NCBI RefSeq assembly: GCF_001750685.1
Contig: NZ_CP017269.1
Span: 4,381,416 to 4,445,415, forward strand
Origin: Geosporobacter ferrireducens
GTDB lineage: Bacteria > Bacillota > Clostridia > Peptostreptococcales > Thermotaleaceae
DNA length: 64,000 nt
Direction: 5' to 3'
Below the pieces are notes generated by a model, which saw only the letters and a list, made by a program, of their open reading frames with translations, was not told where the DNA came from and did not search any database. Made by a program: the position numbers and the translations under genes. This document shows, piece after piece, positions 54,465 through 63,885 of the stretch (within the stretch, counting starts at the first letter, position 1; each line of letters starts with the position of its first letter).

Positions 54465-55694
54465 ATGAAGCTGTTAAAAGTAGATTCTGTAGAAGAGACA
54501 AAGCGAAAGATTGACCATTATTTTGAAGGAATATATTTAGAGGAAGAATATATAGATATTGCTGAGGCTTTAGACCGAATAGCCGCAGAAGATCTTTATG
54601 CACAATTAGAGGTTCCTGAATTTTCACGGGCAACTGTTGATGGATATGCTATTACAGCAAAGGACAGCTACGGAGCCAGTGAAAGTCTTCCTACATTTCT
54701 GCAGATTATAGGAAAGGTAGAGATGGGTGAAACAGCAGCTCATAAAGTAACCCCAGGGAAAGCAATCTATGTTCCTACGGGGGGGATGCTCCCCCAGGGA
54801 GCTGATGCCATGGTAATGATTGAGTATGTGGAGAGCCTTGATGATGAGACCATTGCTGTATATAAGGCTGTGGCTCCCGGTGAAGGCGTGATTCAAAAAG
54901 GAGAAGATATCCAAAAGGGAGAACAGATCCTGTCAAAAGGGAGAAGATTAAAACCTCAGGATATCGGGATGTTGGCTGCAGTGGGGATCTATCAGATCAA
55001 GGTTTTTAGAAAACCAAGGGTTTTTGTGATATCAACAGGAGATGAACTTGTTCATCCGAAAGAAGAAATTAAGCCAGGTCAAATTCGTGACATTAATACC
55101 TATACCCTCTCTGCAATGGCTTTAAACGGAGGGGCAGTGTTAGCAGGGCAAGTGATTGTAAAAGATGATTTCCTGCGGTTACAGGATATTGTAAAAAATG
55201 CTATTGCAAAAAGTGATGTAGTCGTCATTTCGGGAGGCAGTTCTGTAGGTGCAAAGGACGTAACTGCTCAGGTTATTGATAGTCTGGGGGAGCCCGGTGT
55301 CTTTATACATGGGGTAGCGGTAAAGCCAGGTAAGCCTACCATCATTGGAAGAGTGGATCGTACAGCAGTTTTTGGCCTTCCTGGACATCCTGTTTCTGCG
55401 ATGGTCATCTATAAGGTGTTTGTAGATTATATACTTCAAAAACTGCAGCAGTTCAATGAAGTTCAGGAAATAGTGATACAGGGCATCTGTGATGCCAATA
55501 TACACGCGTCACCGGGAAAAGAAACCTATCAGATGGTACAACTCGAAAAAAGGGATGATAAATATATTGTAAAGCCCATTTATGGTAAATCCGGTGCGAT
55601 CTCACTCATGGCAGAAGCCCATGGATATATTAAAATCCATGGGAATCAAGAGGGAATTCATAAAGGCGAAAAGGTAGAGGTCATATTATTATAG
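54465..55694 (+). CDS. moeA: Molybdopterin molybdenumtransferase MoeA
   Basis: A 409-residue MoeA that inserts Mo or W into adenylated molybdopterin. Domain III (MoCF/MogA-like) carries VFVISTGDELV, SGGSSVGAKD and PGKPTIIG; domain IV is a C-terminal beta-barrel. A second moeA-like gene follows after 19 nt. In organisms with two MoeA proteins, one may be specific for tungsten (known in archaea; inference here). Confidence 0.93.
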   Translation: MKLLKVDSVEETKRKIDHYFEGIYLEEEYIDIAEALDRIAAEDLYAQLEVPEFSRATVDGYAITAKDSYGASESLPTFLQIIGKVEMGETAAHKVTPGKAIYVPTGGMLPQGADAMVMIEYVESLDDETIAVYKAVAPGEGVIQKGEDIQKGEQILSKGRRLKPQDIGMLAAVGIYQIKVFRKPRVFVISTGDELVHPKEEIKPGQIRDINTYTLSAMALNGGAVLAGQVIVKDDFLRLQDIVKNAIAKSDVVVISGGSSVGAKDVTAQVIDSLGEPGVFIHGVAVKPGKPTIIGRVDRTAVFGLPGHPVSAMVIYKVFVDYILQKLQQFNEVQEIVIQGICDANIHASPGKETYQMVQLEKRDDKYIVKPIYGKSGAISLMAEAHGYIKIHGNQEGIHKGEKVEVILL

Positions 55695-55713
55695 GGTGAA
55701 GGGGGATGAGCCT

Positions 55714-57639
55714 TTGAAAAAGAATGAAAGAAATCTGTATTTATCCAATGTCGCGGTAGAAGAAGCATTAGAAATGTTTTTTGATAGAATCAGACAAGGC
55801 AATGAGGCCGGTAAAGTAGAATATATTAAAGTAACAGAGGCATTGGGAAGAGTGACCGCATTACCTGTTTTTGCGCGATTGTCTTCGCCAAATTATAACG
55901 CCTCTGCTATGGATGGAATTGCTGTGCGAGCAGAAGTAACCTATAGTGCTTCTGAAAGAAACCCGGTTCGATTGAAGAAACAGCAGGATTATATACCGGT
56001 AGACACAGGAGATCCCATTTTTGAGCCCTACACTGCTGTCATCATGATTGAAGATGTGGTAGAGATTGATGAAGATCAAGTAGAGATTATACAGGCTGCA
56101 GCACCCTGGCAGCATATCCGCCCCATTGGAGAAGATATTGTTGCAAAAGAAATGATTCTGTCGGCAAAGCATAGAATTCGGCCTATAGATATAGGGGCTT
56201 TGCTTAGTGGGGGAATTACAAAGATAGCTGTTTATCAAAAACCTAAGGTTGGTATTATGCCTACAGGCAGTGAGATTATTGAACCGGAAGAGACCATGGA
56301 GATTGGCAAAATCATTGAATCGAATTCCCGGATATTTGAAGGTCTTGTGATCGAATTGGGTGGTATACCCTTGAGATATAAGCCGGTTCCTGATGATTAT
56401 GAAGCTTTGAAGGAACAGATTTTACAAGCGGTTGCAGTTAATGACATACTCATTATCAATGCGGGATCTTCTGCAGGATCTGAAGATTTCACCGTAAAGC
56501 TGATTCGTGAGCTAGGAGAGGTATTGGTACACGGAATCGCAACAAAGCCGGGAAAACCCACGATTCTTGGATTTATTCAAGAAAAGCCTGTATTGGGAAT
56601 TCCAGGATATCCCGTATCCGCCTATTTTGTATTTGATACCTTTGCTAAACCTCTGATTCATTATTATTTAGGGCAGCAGCTGCCGGGTAAACCTAAAGCA
56701 AAGGCGGTCTTATCCAAGCGAATCATCTCTTCTTTAAAGCATAGAGAGTATATTCAAGTAAAATTAGGCCGTGTAGAGGATCAATTGATTGCTACGCCCC
56801 TAAATAGAGGTGCAGGGGTAACGATGTCCTTGGTACGAGCGGATGGTGTATTGATAATCCCACAAAATAGCGAGGGCGTAGAAGCTGGAGAGGCAGTAGA
56901 AGTGGAACTTCTAAAGCCTATTGAAGAGATTCATCGAACCCTAGTATCGATCGGCAGTCATGATCTTATCATGGATTTGATTGCAAATCATATGCATGAC
57001 TTGGAAGGCGGATATGATTTGTCCTCAGCTCATGTGGGAAGCTTAGGGGGAATTATGGCGATAAAAAGAGGAGAAGCCCATTTGGCGCCAATTCATTTAT
57101 TGGATGAGAAGACAGGTCAATATAATATTTCTTTCATCCAACGGTATTTACCTGCTGTAGATATGAAATTGATCAAAGGGGTAAAACGAATTCAAGGTTT
57201 TATTGTCCAAAAAGGGAATCCAAAGAAGATAAAGGATTTTACAGATCTGCAGCGAGAGGATATACAGTTTGTCAACCGTCAGCGGGGGGCAGGAACAAGA
57301 ATACTGGTAGATTATGAGCTGAACCGAAGAAGCATAGATTCTGAAACGATATCAGGCTACGACAGGGAAATGACAACCCATATGGCTGTTGCTGCTGCTG
57401 TCGCTTCTGGAACAGCCCATGTAGGCATAGGTGTATTATCTGCCGCTCAAGCCCTTGGTTTAGACTTCATCGCTATCGGAGAAGAGGATTATGACTTCGT
57501 TATTCCTAGTAAATACCTGAATACAGAAATGGCTAAAACCTTTATTCAGGTGCTTCAATCCATGGAATTTCAGAAGGAATTGATAGCGTTGGGCGGATAT
57601 CGGTTTGAGGATGCTGGCAAAATTATTGATATCTTATAG
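55714..57639 (+). CDS. MoeA fused to a PBP-like (MobB/LysR-type) substrate-binding domain
   Basis: A 641-residue two-part protein. Residues about 1-410 are MoeA-like (VGIMPTGSEII, NAGSSAGSEDFT, KPGKPTILG). Residues about 410-641 are a periplasmic-binding-protein-like domain (SIGSHDLIMDLIANHMH; AHVGSLGGIMAIKRGEAHLAPIH in part; FVNRQRGAGTRILVDYEL), cytoplasmic here since there is no signal peptide. The PBP-like part may bind the oxyanion to be inserted (inference). The GAGTR block is typical of this domain. TTG 55714 is preferred over GTG 55696 by the position of AAGGGGGA. Confidence 0.9.
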   Translation: MKKNERNLYLSNVAVEEALEMFFDRIRQGNEAGKVEYIKVTEALGRVTALPVFARLSSPNYNASAMDGIAVRAEVTYSASERNPVRLKKQQDYIPVDTGDPIFEPYTAVIMIEDVVEIDEDQVEIIQAAAPWQHIRPIGEDIVAKEMILSAKHRIRPIDIGALLSGGITKIAVYQKPKVGIMPTGSEIIEPEETMEIGKIIESNSRIFEGLVIELGGIPLRYKPVPDDYEALKEQILQAVAVNDILIINAGSSAGSEDFTVKLIRELGEVLVHGIATKPGKPTILGFIQEKPVLGIPGYPVSAYFVFDTFAKPLIHYYLGQQLPGKPKAKAVLSKRIISSLKHREYIQVKLGRVEDQLIATPLNRGAGVTMSLVRADGVLIIPQNSEGVEAGEAVEVELLKPIEEIHRTLVSIGSHDLIMDLIANHMHDLEGGYDLSSAHVGSLGGIMAIKRGEAHLAPIHLLDEKTGQYNISFIQRYLPAVDMKLIKGVKRIQGFIVQKGNPKKIKDFTDLQREDIQFVNRQRGAGTRILVDYELNRRSIDSETISGYDREMTTHMAVAAAVASGTAHVGIGVLSAAQALGLDFIAIGEEDYDFVIPSKYLNTEMAKTFIQVLQSMEFQKELIALGGYRFEDAGKIIDIL

Positions 57640-57680
57640 TGGACGAAATCCTATGGATTGTACGTCGAGGAGGGGATAGT

Positions 57681-58646
57681 ATGAGGGATACCCTGGGAAG
57701 AAGTATTAATTATTTGAGAATATCTGTTACGGATTTATGCAACATGCGCTGTAGATATTGTATGCCTGAGGAAGGTATAAGTAAAAAAGAGCAGAATGAA
57801 ATTTTATCCTTGGAGGAAATATTTCAGGTTGTAAAAGCTGCATCCGAATTAGGCGTAAACAAGGTGCGTATTACAGGAGGCGAGCCCCTTGTCAGAAAAG
57901 ATCTCTTAAAGCTGGTAGAGGATATTGCTTCATTAGGTACTATCAAAGATTTGGCACTTACAACCAATGGTACTTTGCTTAAAAAGTATGCTAGAGGATT
58001 AAAAGAAGCGGGCTTGAACCGAGTTAATATCAGTTTGGACACTTTAAATGAGGCAAAGTATAAGGAAATTACAAGAGGAGGTCAATTGACCAGTGTTATA
58101 GAGGGACTGGAGGAAGCTAAGAAGGTAGGATTGCTTCCCTTAAAAATCAACGTGGTTCTCATTGGGGGATTTAATGATGGAGAAATAAGAGATTTTGTAC
58201 AGTTGACAATGAATGAGCCAATAGATGTCCGATTTATTGAGTTAATGCCTATAGGACAGGCTGCAGGCTGGGCGAAAACCAATTTTATATCTAATTATAC
58301 AGTGAAGGAACAAATTATAGAACTAATTTCCATTTATACAGGGGATCGATCCAGTCCTGCAAAGTATTACAAGCTGCCAAATGGGAAAGGAAAGGTGGGT
58401 CTGATTAATCCGATCAGCAGTCATTTTTGTAAATACTGCAACCGTATGCGTCTAACTGCTGATGGGCGCTTGAAGCCCTGTCTTCACTCTAATCAAGAGG
58501 TAGATGTAAAGCTGGCATTGAGAAGTGGACTTAGAGATTTGAAGGATATCATGGAGCAGGCTATCTTGGCGAAACCAGCCCAGCATAGACTAAATGATCA
58601 AGACAATGAACCGATCCACCGTGATATGTTTCGGATAGGAGGATAG
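57681..58646 (+). CDS. moaA: GTP 3',8-cyclase MoaA
   Basis: A 321-residue radical SAM enzyme, first step of molybdopterin synthesis from GTP. N-terminal cluster CNMRCRYC (C-X3-C-X2-C), GGEP motif ([13 protein letters not shown]), and C-terminal substrate-binding cluster [18 protein letters not shown]. The expected C-terminal GG is present (RIGG end). ATG 57681 follows GAGGAGGGG; an upstream GTG (57639) overlaps the previous stop and has no ribosome-binding site. Confidence 0.96.
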   Translation: MRDTLGRSINYLRISVTDLCNMRCRYCMPEEGISKKEQNEILSLEEIFQVVKAASELGVNKVRITGGEPLVRKDLLKLVEDIASLGTIKDLALTTNGTLLKKYARGLKEAGLNRVNISLDTLNEAKYKEITRGGQLTSVIEGLEEAKKVGLLPLKINVVLIGGFNDGEIRDFVQLTMNEPIDVRFIELMPIGQAAGWAKTNFISNYTVKEQIIELISIYTGDRSSPAKYYKLPNGKGKVGLINPISSHFCKYCNRMRLTADGRLKPCLHSNQEVDVKLALRSGLRDLKDIMEQAILAKPAQHRLNDQDNEPIHRDMFRIGG

Positions 58647-58650
58647 GAAA

Positions 58651-59139
58651 ATGCTTACTCATATGGATGAAAAAGGCCGGCCGAGAATGGTAGAGGTCGG
58701 AGAAAAAGAGGAGACGAAAAGGGTGGCAGTGGCCAAGGGTACAATCCAAATGGAACCGGAAACCCTAAATCGAATTCGACAGGGAAAAATTGCAAAAGGA
58801 GATGTATTGGCAGTAGCACAGATGGCTGGAATTATGGCTGCTAAGAAAACCAGTGATTTGATTCCGATGTGTCACAATATTTTTATAACTGGTGTAGATA
58901 TGGACTTTATCATTGATGAACAGAATAATAAAATTCATATAGAAGCCATTGTTAAAACGGTAGGAAAGACAGGGGTAGAAATGGAAGCACTGCAGGCCGT
59001 ATCCATCGCAGCACTAACCATATATGACATGTGCAAGGCAATTGATAAGAATATGCTCATTTCGGACATTCGTTTGATAAAAAAGACCGGAGGAAAATCC
59101 GGAACTTATATAAGGGAGGGCGAAGAAATTGACAGGTAA
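58651..59139 (+). CDS. moaC: Cyclic pyranopterin monophosphate synthase MoaC
   Basis: A 162-residue MoaC that rearranges the MoaA product to cyclic pyranopterin monophosphate. Typical blocks: [51 protein letters not shown] and MCKAIDK with the catalytic Lys. It starts 4 nt after moaA and overlaps the MOSC gene by 11 nt. Confidence 0.96.
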   Translation: MLTHMDEKGRPRMVEVGEKEETKRVAVAKGTIQMEPETLNRIRQGKIAKGDVLAVAQMAGIMAAKKTSDLIPMCHNIFITGVDMDFIIDEQNNKIHIEAIVKTVGKTGVEMEALQAVSIAALTIYDMCKAIDKNMLISDIRLIKKTGGKSGTYIREGEEIDR

Positions 59140-59569
59140 AGTCATTGCCATCAACATTAGTGAAAAGAAGGGTGTACCGAAAAGGACCATTGAGGAAGGT
59201 GTATTCGAAGTAGATCATGGTTTAGTAGGGGATGCCCATGCAGGCAACTGGCATAGACAGGTGAGCTTGTTGGGGAACGAGAGTATCGAAAAAATGAAAG
59301 CCATTGGTATAGAAGGACTTTGTACAGGAAAATTTGCGGAGAACTTAACAACAGAAGGTATTGAACTGTGGAAGCTTCCCGTAGGAACAAAATTAGAGAT
59401 TGGGGAAACACTGCAAGAGGTAACACAGATCGGAAAAGAATGTCACACCAAGTGTGCGATTTTTCATCAGGTAGGCAACTGTGTGATGCCTACGGAAGGA
59501 ATTTTTACAAAGGTTCTTAAGCCAGGAAAAATAAAGAAAAATGACCTAATAAAAGTGATTGAAGAATAG
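59129..59569 (+). CDS. MOSC-domain protein
   Basis: A 146-residue stand-alone MOSC domain, a fold found in molybdenum cofactor sulfurases and YiiM-type oxidoreductases. Blocks: [33 protein letters not shown], and the conserved region [26 protein letters not shown] in part, whose first Cys is the likely sulfur-carrying or cofactor-binding residue. TTG 59129 inside moaC has GGAGGG upstream. Last gene of the tup-moe-moa operon. Role in cofactor sulfur handling or delivery is inference. Confidence 0.87.
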   Translation: MTGKVIAINISEKKGVPKRTIEEGVFEVDHGLVGDAHAGNWHRQVSLLGNESIEKMKAIGIEGLCTGKFAENLTTEGIELWKLPVGTKLEIGETLQEVTQIGKECHTKCAIFHQVGNCVMPTEGIFTKVLKPGKIKKNDLIKVIEE

Positions 59570-59614
59570 TATAATTACAAGTATAATGGATAAAGTGTGT
59601 CTTTGAAAGACGTC

Positions 59615-59738
59615 TTTTATATAAGTAGGAAAGTTCTACTTTTCTATTATATAAAAAAAGGGTTGTAGGGGATGAAATCCCCTGCCGCCTTCAGGAAGAT
59701 GCTCAGACAGCTTTGCTGTCGTCGACGCTTTTTTATAT
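59615..59738 (+). repeat. Structured intergenic repeat, copy 2
   Basis: Counterpart of 40727-40854 in the same orientation, again between a plus-strand operon end and a convergent gene. The third hairpin reads GACAGC-TTT-GCTGTC where copy 1 has GACTGC-GATA-GCAGTC, a compensatory change that keeps the pair. It ends in a T run and can serve as terminator. Confidence 0.85.
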
Positions 59739-59757
59739 AATAAATAAGGAATACTTT

Positions 59758-61266
59758 CTATGAAGCGTCGTTAAGCATTTTTATATGGTCTAGTACATCT
59801 CCGATACGGTTTCTGGAAAGCTTAATTTCATTTTCTGTGATTACTTCTAATTTTTCAAGTAAATCCACCATGTTTTCTTTAACGCCTGCTAAAACTAATT
59901 TTTTACCATTCTGTTCTAAGGATTGTTTAATATTTTTAAGTGCAATGGCACCTGAAGAATCTATAACAGGCATGTTCATCAGGTTTAATACAATAATATC
60001 TGCATCTTCTGCCTCAATTTCTAATTTGCTTGTGATCGTATGTGCAACACCGAAAAATAACGGGCCCTCAATGGTATAAGATGCAATCTTTTCCTTTCCC
60101 TCTGGAAATGAGATGTCATATTTTTTTAGATATACATCCCCCATGCTTATGACAAAGGAAAACATGGACAATAATGTTCCCAGAGCTACTGCTATCGTCA
60201 AATCCGTAAAAATCGTCAGCAGTGTCGTTACAATAATAATCGTTCCTGCTTTTTTAGAAGCATAGGCCATTTGCCTTGTTGTATTATATTCAACCATTCT
60301 AATTGCAGTTCCCATAAGAATTCCGCCTAGAACAGCAAGGGGAATCTGTGAAGCAAGATAACTAAATTTCAGCGTAATTACCAGTAGAATCAATCCGTGT
60401 AAAATGCCGGAAAGCTTTGTCCTGCCACCTGCATTTACATTCACAACAGATCGAACAATAGCACCGGTTCCAATTAGTGCGCCAAAAAGGGCGGCTATAG
60501 TATTACCTATTCCTTGTCCGATTAACTCTCGGTTGGAATGATGTTTTGTTTTGGTCATTTCATCTACAACTAAAGAGGCTAATAATGATTCGATACATCC
60601 TAATAGCGCGAGGACAAATCCTGATTTTAAGATTTCCATCAATTGACCTCCTCTAAAGGTTGGTAGGACAAATTTTGGAAGGCCATTAGGGATTGCGCCC
60701 ACTAAAGCATCTGTAGAAATAAGATAGGTTCCAATAAGTGTTCCAACAATTAATGCAACCAATGACGCAGGAACTTTCTTTGTAAAAAGAGGAAAGAGCA
60801 GCATAATCAAAATTGTTATGGTTGCTAATACCGGGTTTGTTTTATAATAAGAAAACATTTTGATAAAAATAAGAAAGCCAATACCATTTGTAAAGCCGAC
60901 AATTACAGGTTGAGGGATTAAGTGAATATATCTTCCTAATCTCAAGAGTCCTATTACAATCTGAAGCAAACCGGCTACAACCATTGCTGCAAATAATGCT
61001 TCCAGACCATATTTTTCACTTAGCTCAATAAGTACAACGGTCATGGCTCCGGTAGGACCGTTAACCTGAGCAGGGGTACCTCCAAATAGAGTAGAAAGTA
61101 TGCCCGTAATAATTGCTGAATAAAGGCCGGCTTTAGCACCTGCACCCGACGCTACCCCTAATGCCAAAGCCAAAGGTAATGCTACAATAGCAGTGGTAAA
61201 ACCGCCGATAATGTCTCCTTTAAGGTTTTTGACAGGATAGGATTTCCAAAATGATACTTTTTTCAA
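59758..61266 (-). CDS. SulP-family anion transporter with STAS domain
   Basis: A 502-residue SLC26/SulP transporter with 10-12 hydrophobic segments (about 20-400) and a cytoplasmic STAS domain (about 410-500, with NLMNMPVIDSSGAIAL). N-terminal blocks FTTAIVALPLALALGVASGAG and GPTGAMTVVL are SulP signatures. Substrates of the family include sulfate, bicarbonate and other anions, and some members carry molybdate. Which one applies cannot be read here. TTG 61266 has AAGAAGGGA upstream. Divergent from the formate channel gene. Confidence 0.88.
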   Translation of the reverse strand: MKKVSFWKSYPVKNLKGDIIGGFTTAIVALPLALALGVASGAGAKAGLYSAIITGILSTLFGGTPAQVNGPTGAMTVVLIELSEKYGLEALFAAMVVAGLLQIVIGLLRLGRYIHLIPQPVIVGFTNGIGFLIFIKMFSYYKTNPVLATITILIMLLFPLFTKKVPASLVALIVGTLIGTYLISTDALVGAIPNGLPKFVLPTFRGGQLMEILKSGFVLALLGCIESLLASLVVDEMTKTKHHSNRELIGQGIGNTIAALFGALIGTGAIVRSVVNVNAGGRTKLSGILHGLILLVITLKFSYLASQIPLAVLGGILMGTAIRMVEYNTTRQMAYASKKAGTIIIVTTLLTIFTDLTIAVALGTLLSMFSFVISMGDVYLKKYDISFPEGKEKIASYTIEGPLFFGVAHTITSKLEIEAEDADIIVLNLMNMPVIDSSGAIALKNIKQSLEQNGKKLVLAGVKENMVDLLEKLEVITENEIKLSRNRIGDVLDHIKMLNDAS

Positions 61267-61374
61267 TGATGTCCCTTCTTTCTGTTACTTATAGGATAGT
61301 AGAAATTCGTACATGTATATTGTATACCTTTGACTAAAATCTTTCAATACAAAGCACAAGTTCAACATTGCCAT

Positions 61375-61405
61375 TTGACAAACATTTTTTATAGGACACT
61401 AATAA
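61375..61405 (+). promoter_or_regulatory. Possible promoter of the formate channel gene
   Basis: A perfect TTGACA (61375-61380) with ACTAAT at 17 nt or TAATAA at 19 nt; the -10 is weak. Confidence 0.4.
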
Positions 61406-61461
61406 TGGTGAGGAGTAATGATAAGATTTACTTTATTAAAACAGCTTGAAAGGAGCATGAA

Positions 61462-62295
61462 ATGGAAAAGAGAATGTTAGTTCCCAAAGAAATTGCTGAG
61501 GCAACGGTCGCAGCCGGAATAGGTAAGTCAAAACTATCTATCCTTCAAATGAGTGTACTGAGCATTTTTGCCGGTGCATTTATCGCATTTGGAGCACAAG
61601 GGGCGATTGTAATTTCTCAGACATTAGCATCGGTCGATGCAGGGTTGGCAAAGTTTGCTTTTGCTGCAACCTTTCCTATTGGATTGATGATGGTTGTCAT
61701 CTGTGGGGCAGAGCTTTTTACAGGCAATAATTTAATGACATTAGGTGTTTTAGACGGAAAATGCAGTTTTAGCTGTGTGCTTAAAAATTGGATTACAGTT
61801 TATTTAGGAAACTTTATCGGTTCTATACTAACTGTTATCATGATTTATTATTCTGGACTGATGAGTGGTCCGGTAGTAGAAAAAGCCATCGCTATCGCAA
61901 CTGCAAAAATGGCCATTCCTTTAGGTTCTGTCATTATTCGGGGAATACTGTGTAATATTATTGTAGTCTTGGCTGTTTGGATGGCTACAGGCGCAAAAGA
62001 TGTGATCAGCAAACTATTTGCTTGTTGGTTTCCTGTTATGTTGTTTGTATTATCCGGGTATGAACATAGCATTGCAAATATGTACTTTATCCCTATGGCC
62101 AAATTCCTGGGGGCAGATATAAGCTGGAGTCAAATGTGGCTAAATAATATTATTCCAGCAACCATAGGAAATCTGATCGGTGGAGCCTTGATCGTTCCAT
62201 TGTTCTACTATCTGGCATATCTCAGACCAATCAGAGCAGCCGCGCCGGTCCCATCGTCAGCACTGCAGCCAAAAACACCTGTAAAAAATATATAA
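61462..62295 (+). CDS. Formate/nitrite transporter (FocA/FdhC family)
   Basis: A 277-residue pentameric channel-type protein with six hydrophobic segments. Family signatures GAFIAFGAQGAI (first helix), GAELFTGNNLM (the conserved block after helix 2) and NIIVVLAVWMATGAKDV are present. Given the nearby formate dehydrogenase, formate is the likely substrate; nitrite cannot be excluded from sequence. AAGGAG lies 7 nt before the ATG. Monocistronic, with a strong terminator. Confidence 0.92.
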   Translation: MEKRMLVPKEIAEATVAAGIGKSKLSILQMSVLSIFAGAFIAFGAQGAIVISQTLASVDAGLAKFAFAATFPIGLMMVVICGAELFTGNNLMTLGVLDGKCSFSCVLKNWITVYLGNFIGSILTVIMIYYSGLMSGPVVEKAIAIATAKMAIPLGSVIIRGILCNIIVVLAVWMATGAKDVISKLFACWFPVMLFVLSGYEHSIANMYFIPMAKFLGADISWSQMWLNNIIPATIGNLIGGALIVPLFYYLAYLRPIRAAAPVPSSALQPKTPVKNI

Positions 62296-62302
62296 TTATA
62301 AT

Positions 62303-62336
62303 AAAAAAACACTTTCTATCAGGAAAGTGTTTTTTT
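62303..62336 (+). terminator. Terminator after formate channel gene
   Basis: AAAAAAACACTTTC (62303-62316), loop TATCAG, GAAAGTGTTTTTTT (62323-62336). Confidence 0.92.
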
Positions 62337-62516
62337 GCGGCCTGTATCGAGTCATTTAAAAGATATTTCGATAAAAGATGTGCAGAAAAAGAAAAAAGAT
62401 AAGAAGCAACCCTAAACTTCTATGAAAATTCACCCATTTCCTTATTTTTAATTGTTTTCCAACGATAGCGGTAGCGGCTATCGTGCAAATGACAATAAAT
62501 TATCCTTAAAAAGAGT

Positions 62517-62544
62517 TTGATTATTCTATAAGTTATGGTAAAAT
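62517..62544 (+). promoter_or_regulatory. Promoter of LacI-family regulator
   Basis: TTGATT (62517-62522), 16-nt spacer, TGG-TAAAAT (-10 at 62539-62544). Confidence 0.65.
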
Positions 62545-62557
62545 TTAGATAGAAACT

Positions 62558-62581
62558 GGAAACGTTACCGGTAACGTTTCC
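62558..62581. promoter_or_regulatory. LacI-type operator, perfect 24-bp palindrome
   Basis: Half-site GGAAACGTTACC followed by its exact reverse complement, with the central CG typical of LacI/CcpA operators (AACGTTACCGGTAACGTT core). It lies just after the expected transcription start and before the ribosome-binding site, so autorepression is likely. Confidence 0.88.
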
Positions 62582-62597
62582 TATTGGAGGATATACT

Positions 62598-63617
62598 ATG
62601 TCAAATGCAAATATCAAAGATATCGCAGAGATTGCAGGTGTTGCAATCAGTACAGTTTCACGGGTTATAAACAATCATCCGGATGTGAGCGAAGAGACAA
62701 GAAAAAAGGTAATGGAGATCATAGAAGAGACCAATTATATACCCAATAATAGTGCTAGAAATCTAAAGAGAAGTAATTCAAAAGATATAGGCGTCTTGGT
62801 CAAAGGGATATATAATCCATTTTTTGCAAAGATTATTCAGTCCATTGAAGAAAAAGTAGCTGCTCATGGATACACCATGATTCTTCATTATAATAATGAC
62901 AATGTTAATGATATTGAAGCAGCTATTGAATTTGTAAAGGAAAAGAAGCTGAAAGGACTCATTTGCCTTGGTGGAAACTTCAGCAATTTAAACGAATCCC
63001 ATTTTGAAGATTTAGAAACGCCGCTTGTTTTAGCCTCGACAGACCTTGAAGAGGAACGAAAAAAAGCTTTCTTCTCCAGCGTTTCTATAGAAAATGAGAA
63101 GGCAGCTTATGAAGCAGTAAATTATCTATGCAAATTGGGTCATAGAAAGATAGGAATCATTACTATCGGCGAAGAGGATCAATGTGTTGGAAATCTAAGA
63201 TTGAAGGGTTATAAGAGGGCCTTGGAGTGTAATCATATTTCTTTTGATGAAAGCTCCAAGGAAATTGGTGAGTATACCTTTGAATCTGGTTTTGATGCGT
63301 TAAACCGTCTGCTGAACCGCGTTCAGGATTTGACTGCTGTATTTGTGACTTCAGATATTATGGCCATTGGTGCAGCGAAAGCTATTTTGAACAGGGGGTT
63401 AAGGATTCCTGATGACTTGTCTGTAATGGGCTTTGATGGAATTGACTATGCAAAATTTTTTCATCCCTCCCTTACAACGGTTAATCAACCTGGTGAGTAT
63501 ATGGGTAAAAGAAGTGCTGATATACTCTTTGATATTATTAAAAAGAAAAAAGAACATCAACATGTTATTCTAAAGACAGAATTACTGGAAAGTGAATCCT
63601 GTAAAAAGTTAATCTAG
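62598..63617 (+). CDS. LacI-family transcriptional regulator
   Basis: A 339-residue repressor. HTH (IKDIAEIAGVAISTVSRVINNHPDVSEETR, in part) with the YIPNNSARNL hinge helix (about residues 45-60), then a sugar-binding-protein-like effector domain (about 62-335; IGVLVKGIYNPFF, TAVFVTSDIMAIGA, VMGFDG). TTGGAGG precedes the ATG. A palindromic operator lies in its own leader. The lipoprotein gene downstream looks like the start of a solute uptake system, so the effector is probably a sugar or related solute (inference). Confidence 0.93.
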   Translation: MSNANIKDIAEIAGVAISTVSRVINNHPDVSEETRKKVMEIIEETNYIPNNSARNLKRSNSKDIGVLVKGIYNPFFAKIIQSIEEKVAAHGYTMILHYNNDNVNDIEAAIEFVKEKKLKGLICLGGNFSNLNESHFEDLETPLVLASTDLEEERKKAFFSSVSIENEKAAYEAVNYLCKLGHRKIGIITIGEEDQCVGNLRLKGYKRALECNHISFDESSKEIGEYTFESGFDALNRLLNRVQDLTAVFVTSDIMAIGAAKAILNRGLRIPDDLSVMGFDGIDYAKFFHPSLTTVNQPGEYMGKRSADILFDIIKKKKEHQHVILKTELLESESCKKLI

Positions 63618-63885
63618 AAAGAGGCTTATAGGAAAGTTCTTTTGTAGATCGGTGATTGGGAATCCTAATTTATATGCGGGCTGACGAGGGCGTCGATCCC
63701 TACATTCCTGTTTTAGATTTAGGTAGGGAACGGTGTCCTCACCGTTCCGGGAAATATTAAATTTCTCAGGTATAACATCTATATAACTCAGAGGAAAAGG
63801 TTTTCGGATGGGATTATCGATTCTCCTGCAATGATGTGCATTGGGAGGGAATTGATTAATAAAAAACAATAGGAGGGGGATTTCA
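63618..63885. other. Intergenic region with two GTAGGG palindromic repeats
   Basis: At 63676-63703 (read on the minus strand as GTAGGGATCGACGCCC) and 63723-63750 (GTAGGGAACGGTG-TCCT-CACCGTTCC) two elements of the same style stand head to head about 20 nt apart. AGGAAAGTTCT at 63630 recalls the start of the structured repeats. No promoter for the lipoprotein gene was identified with confidence. Confidence 0.55.

Larger units (their letters stand above)
62296..62597 (+). other. 302-nt gap: terminator, then promoter and operator of the LacI gene
   Basis: Beyond the terminator at 62303-62336 and the promoter/operator at 62517-62581, the roughly 180 nt between them show no gene or clear structure. 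Confidence 0.6.
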
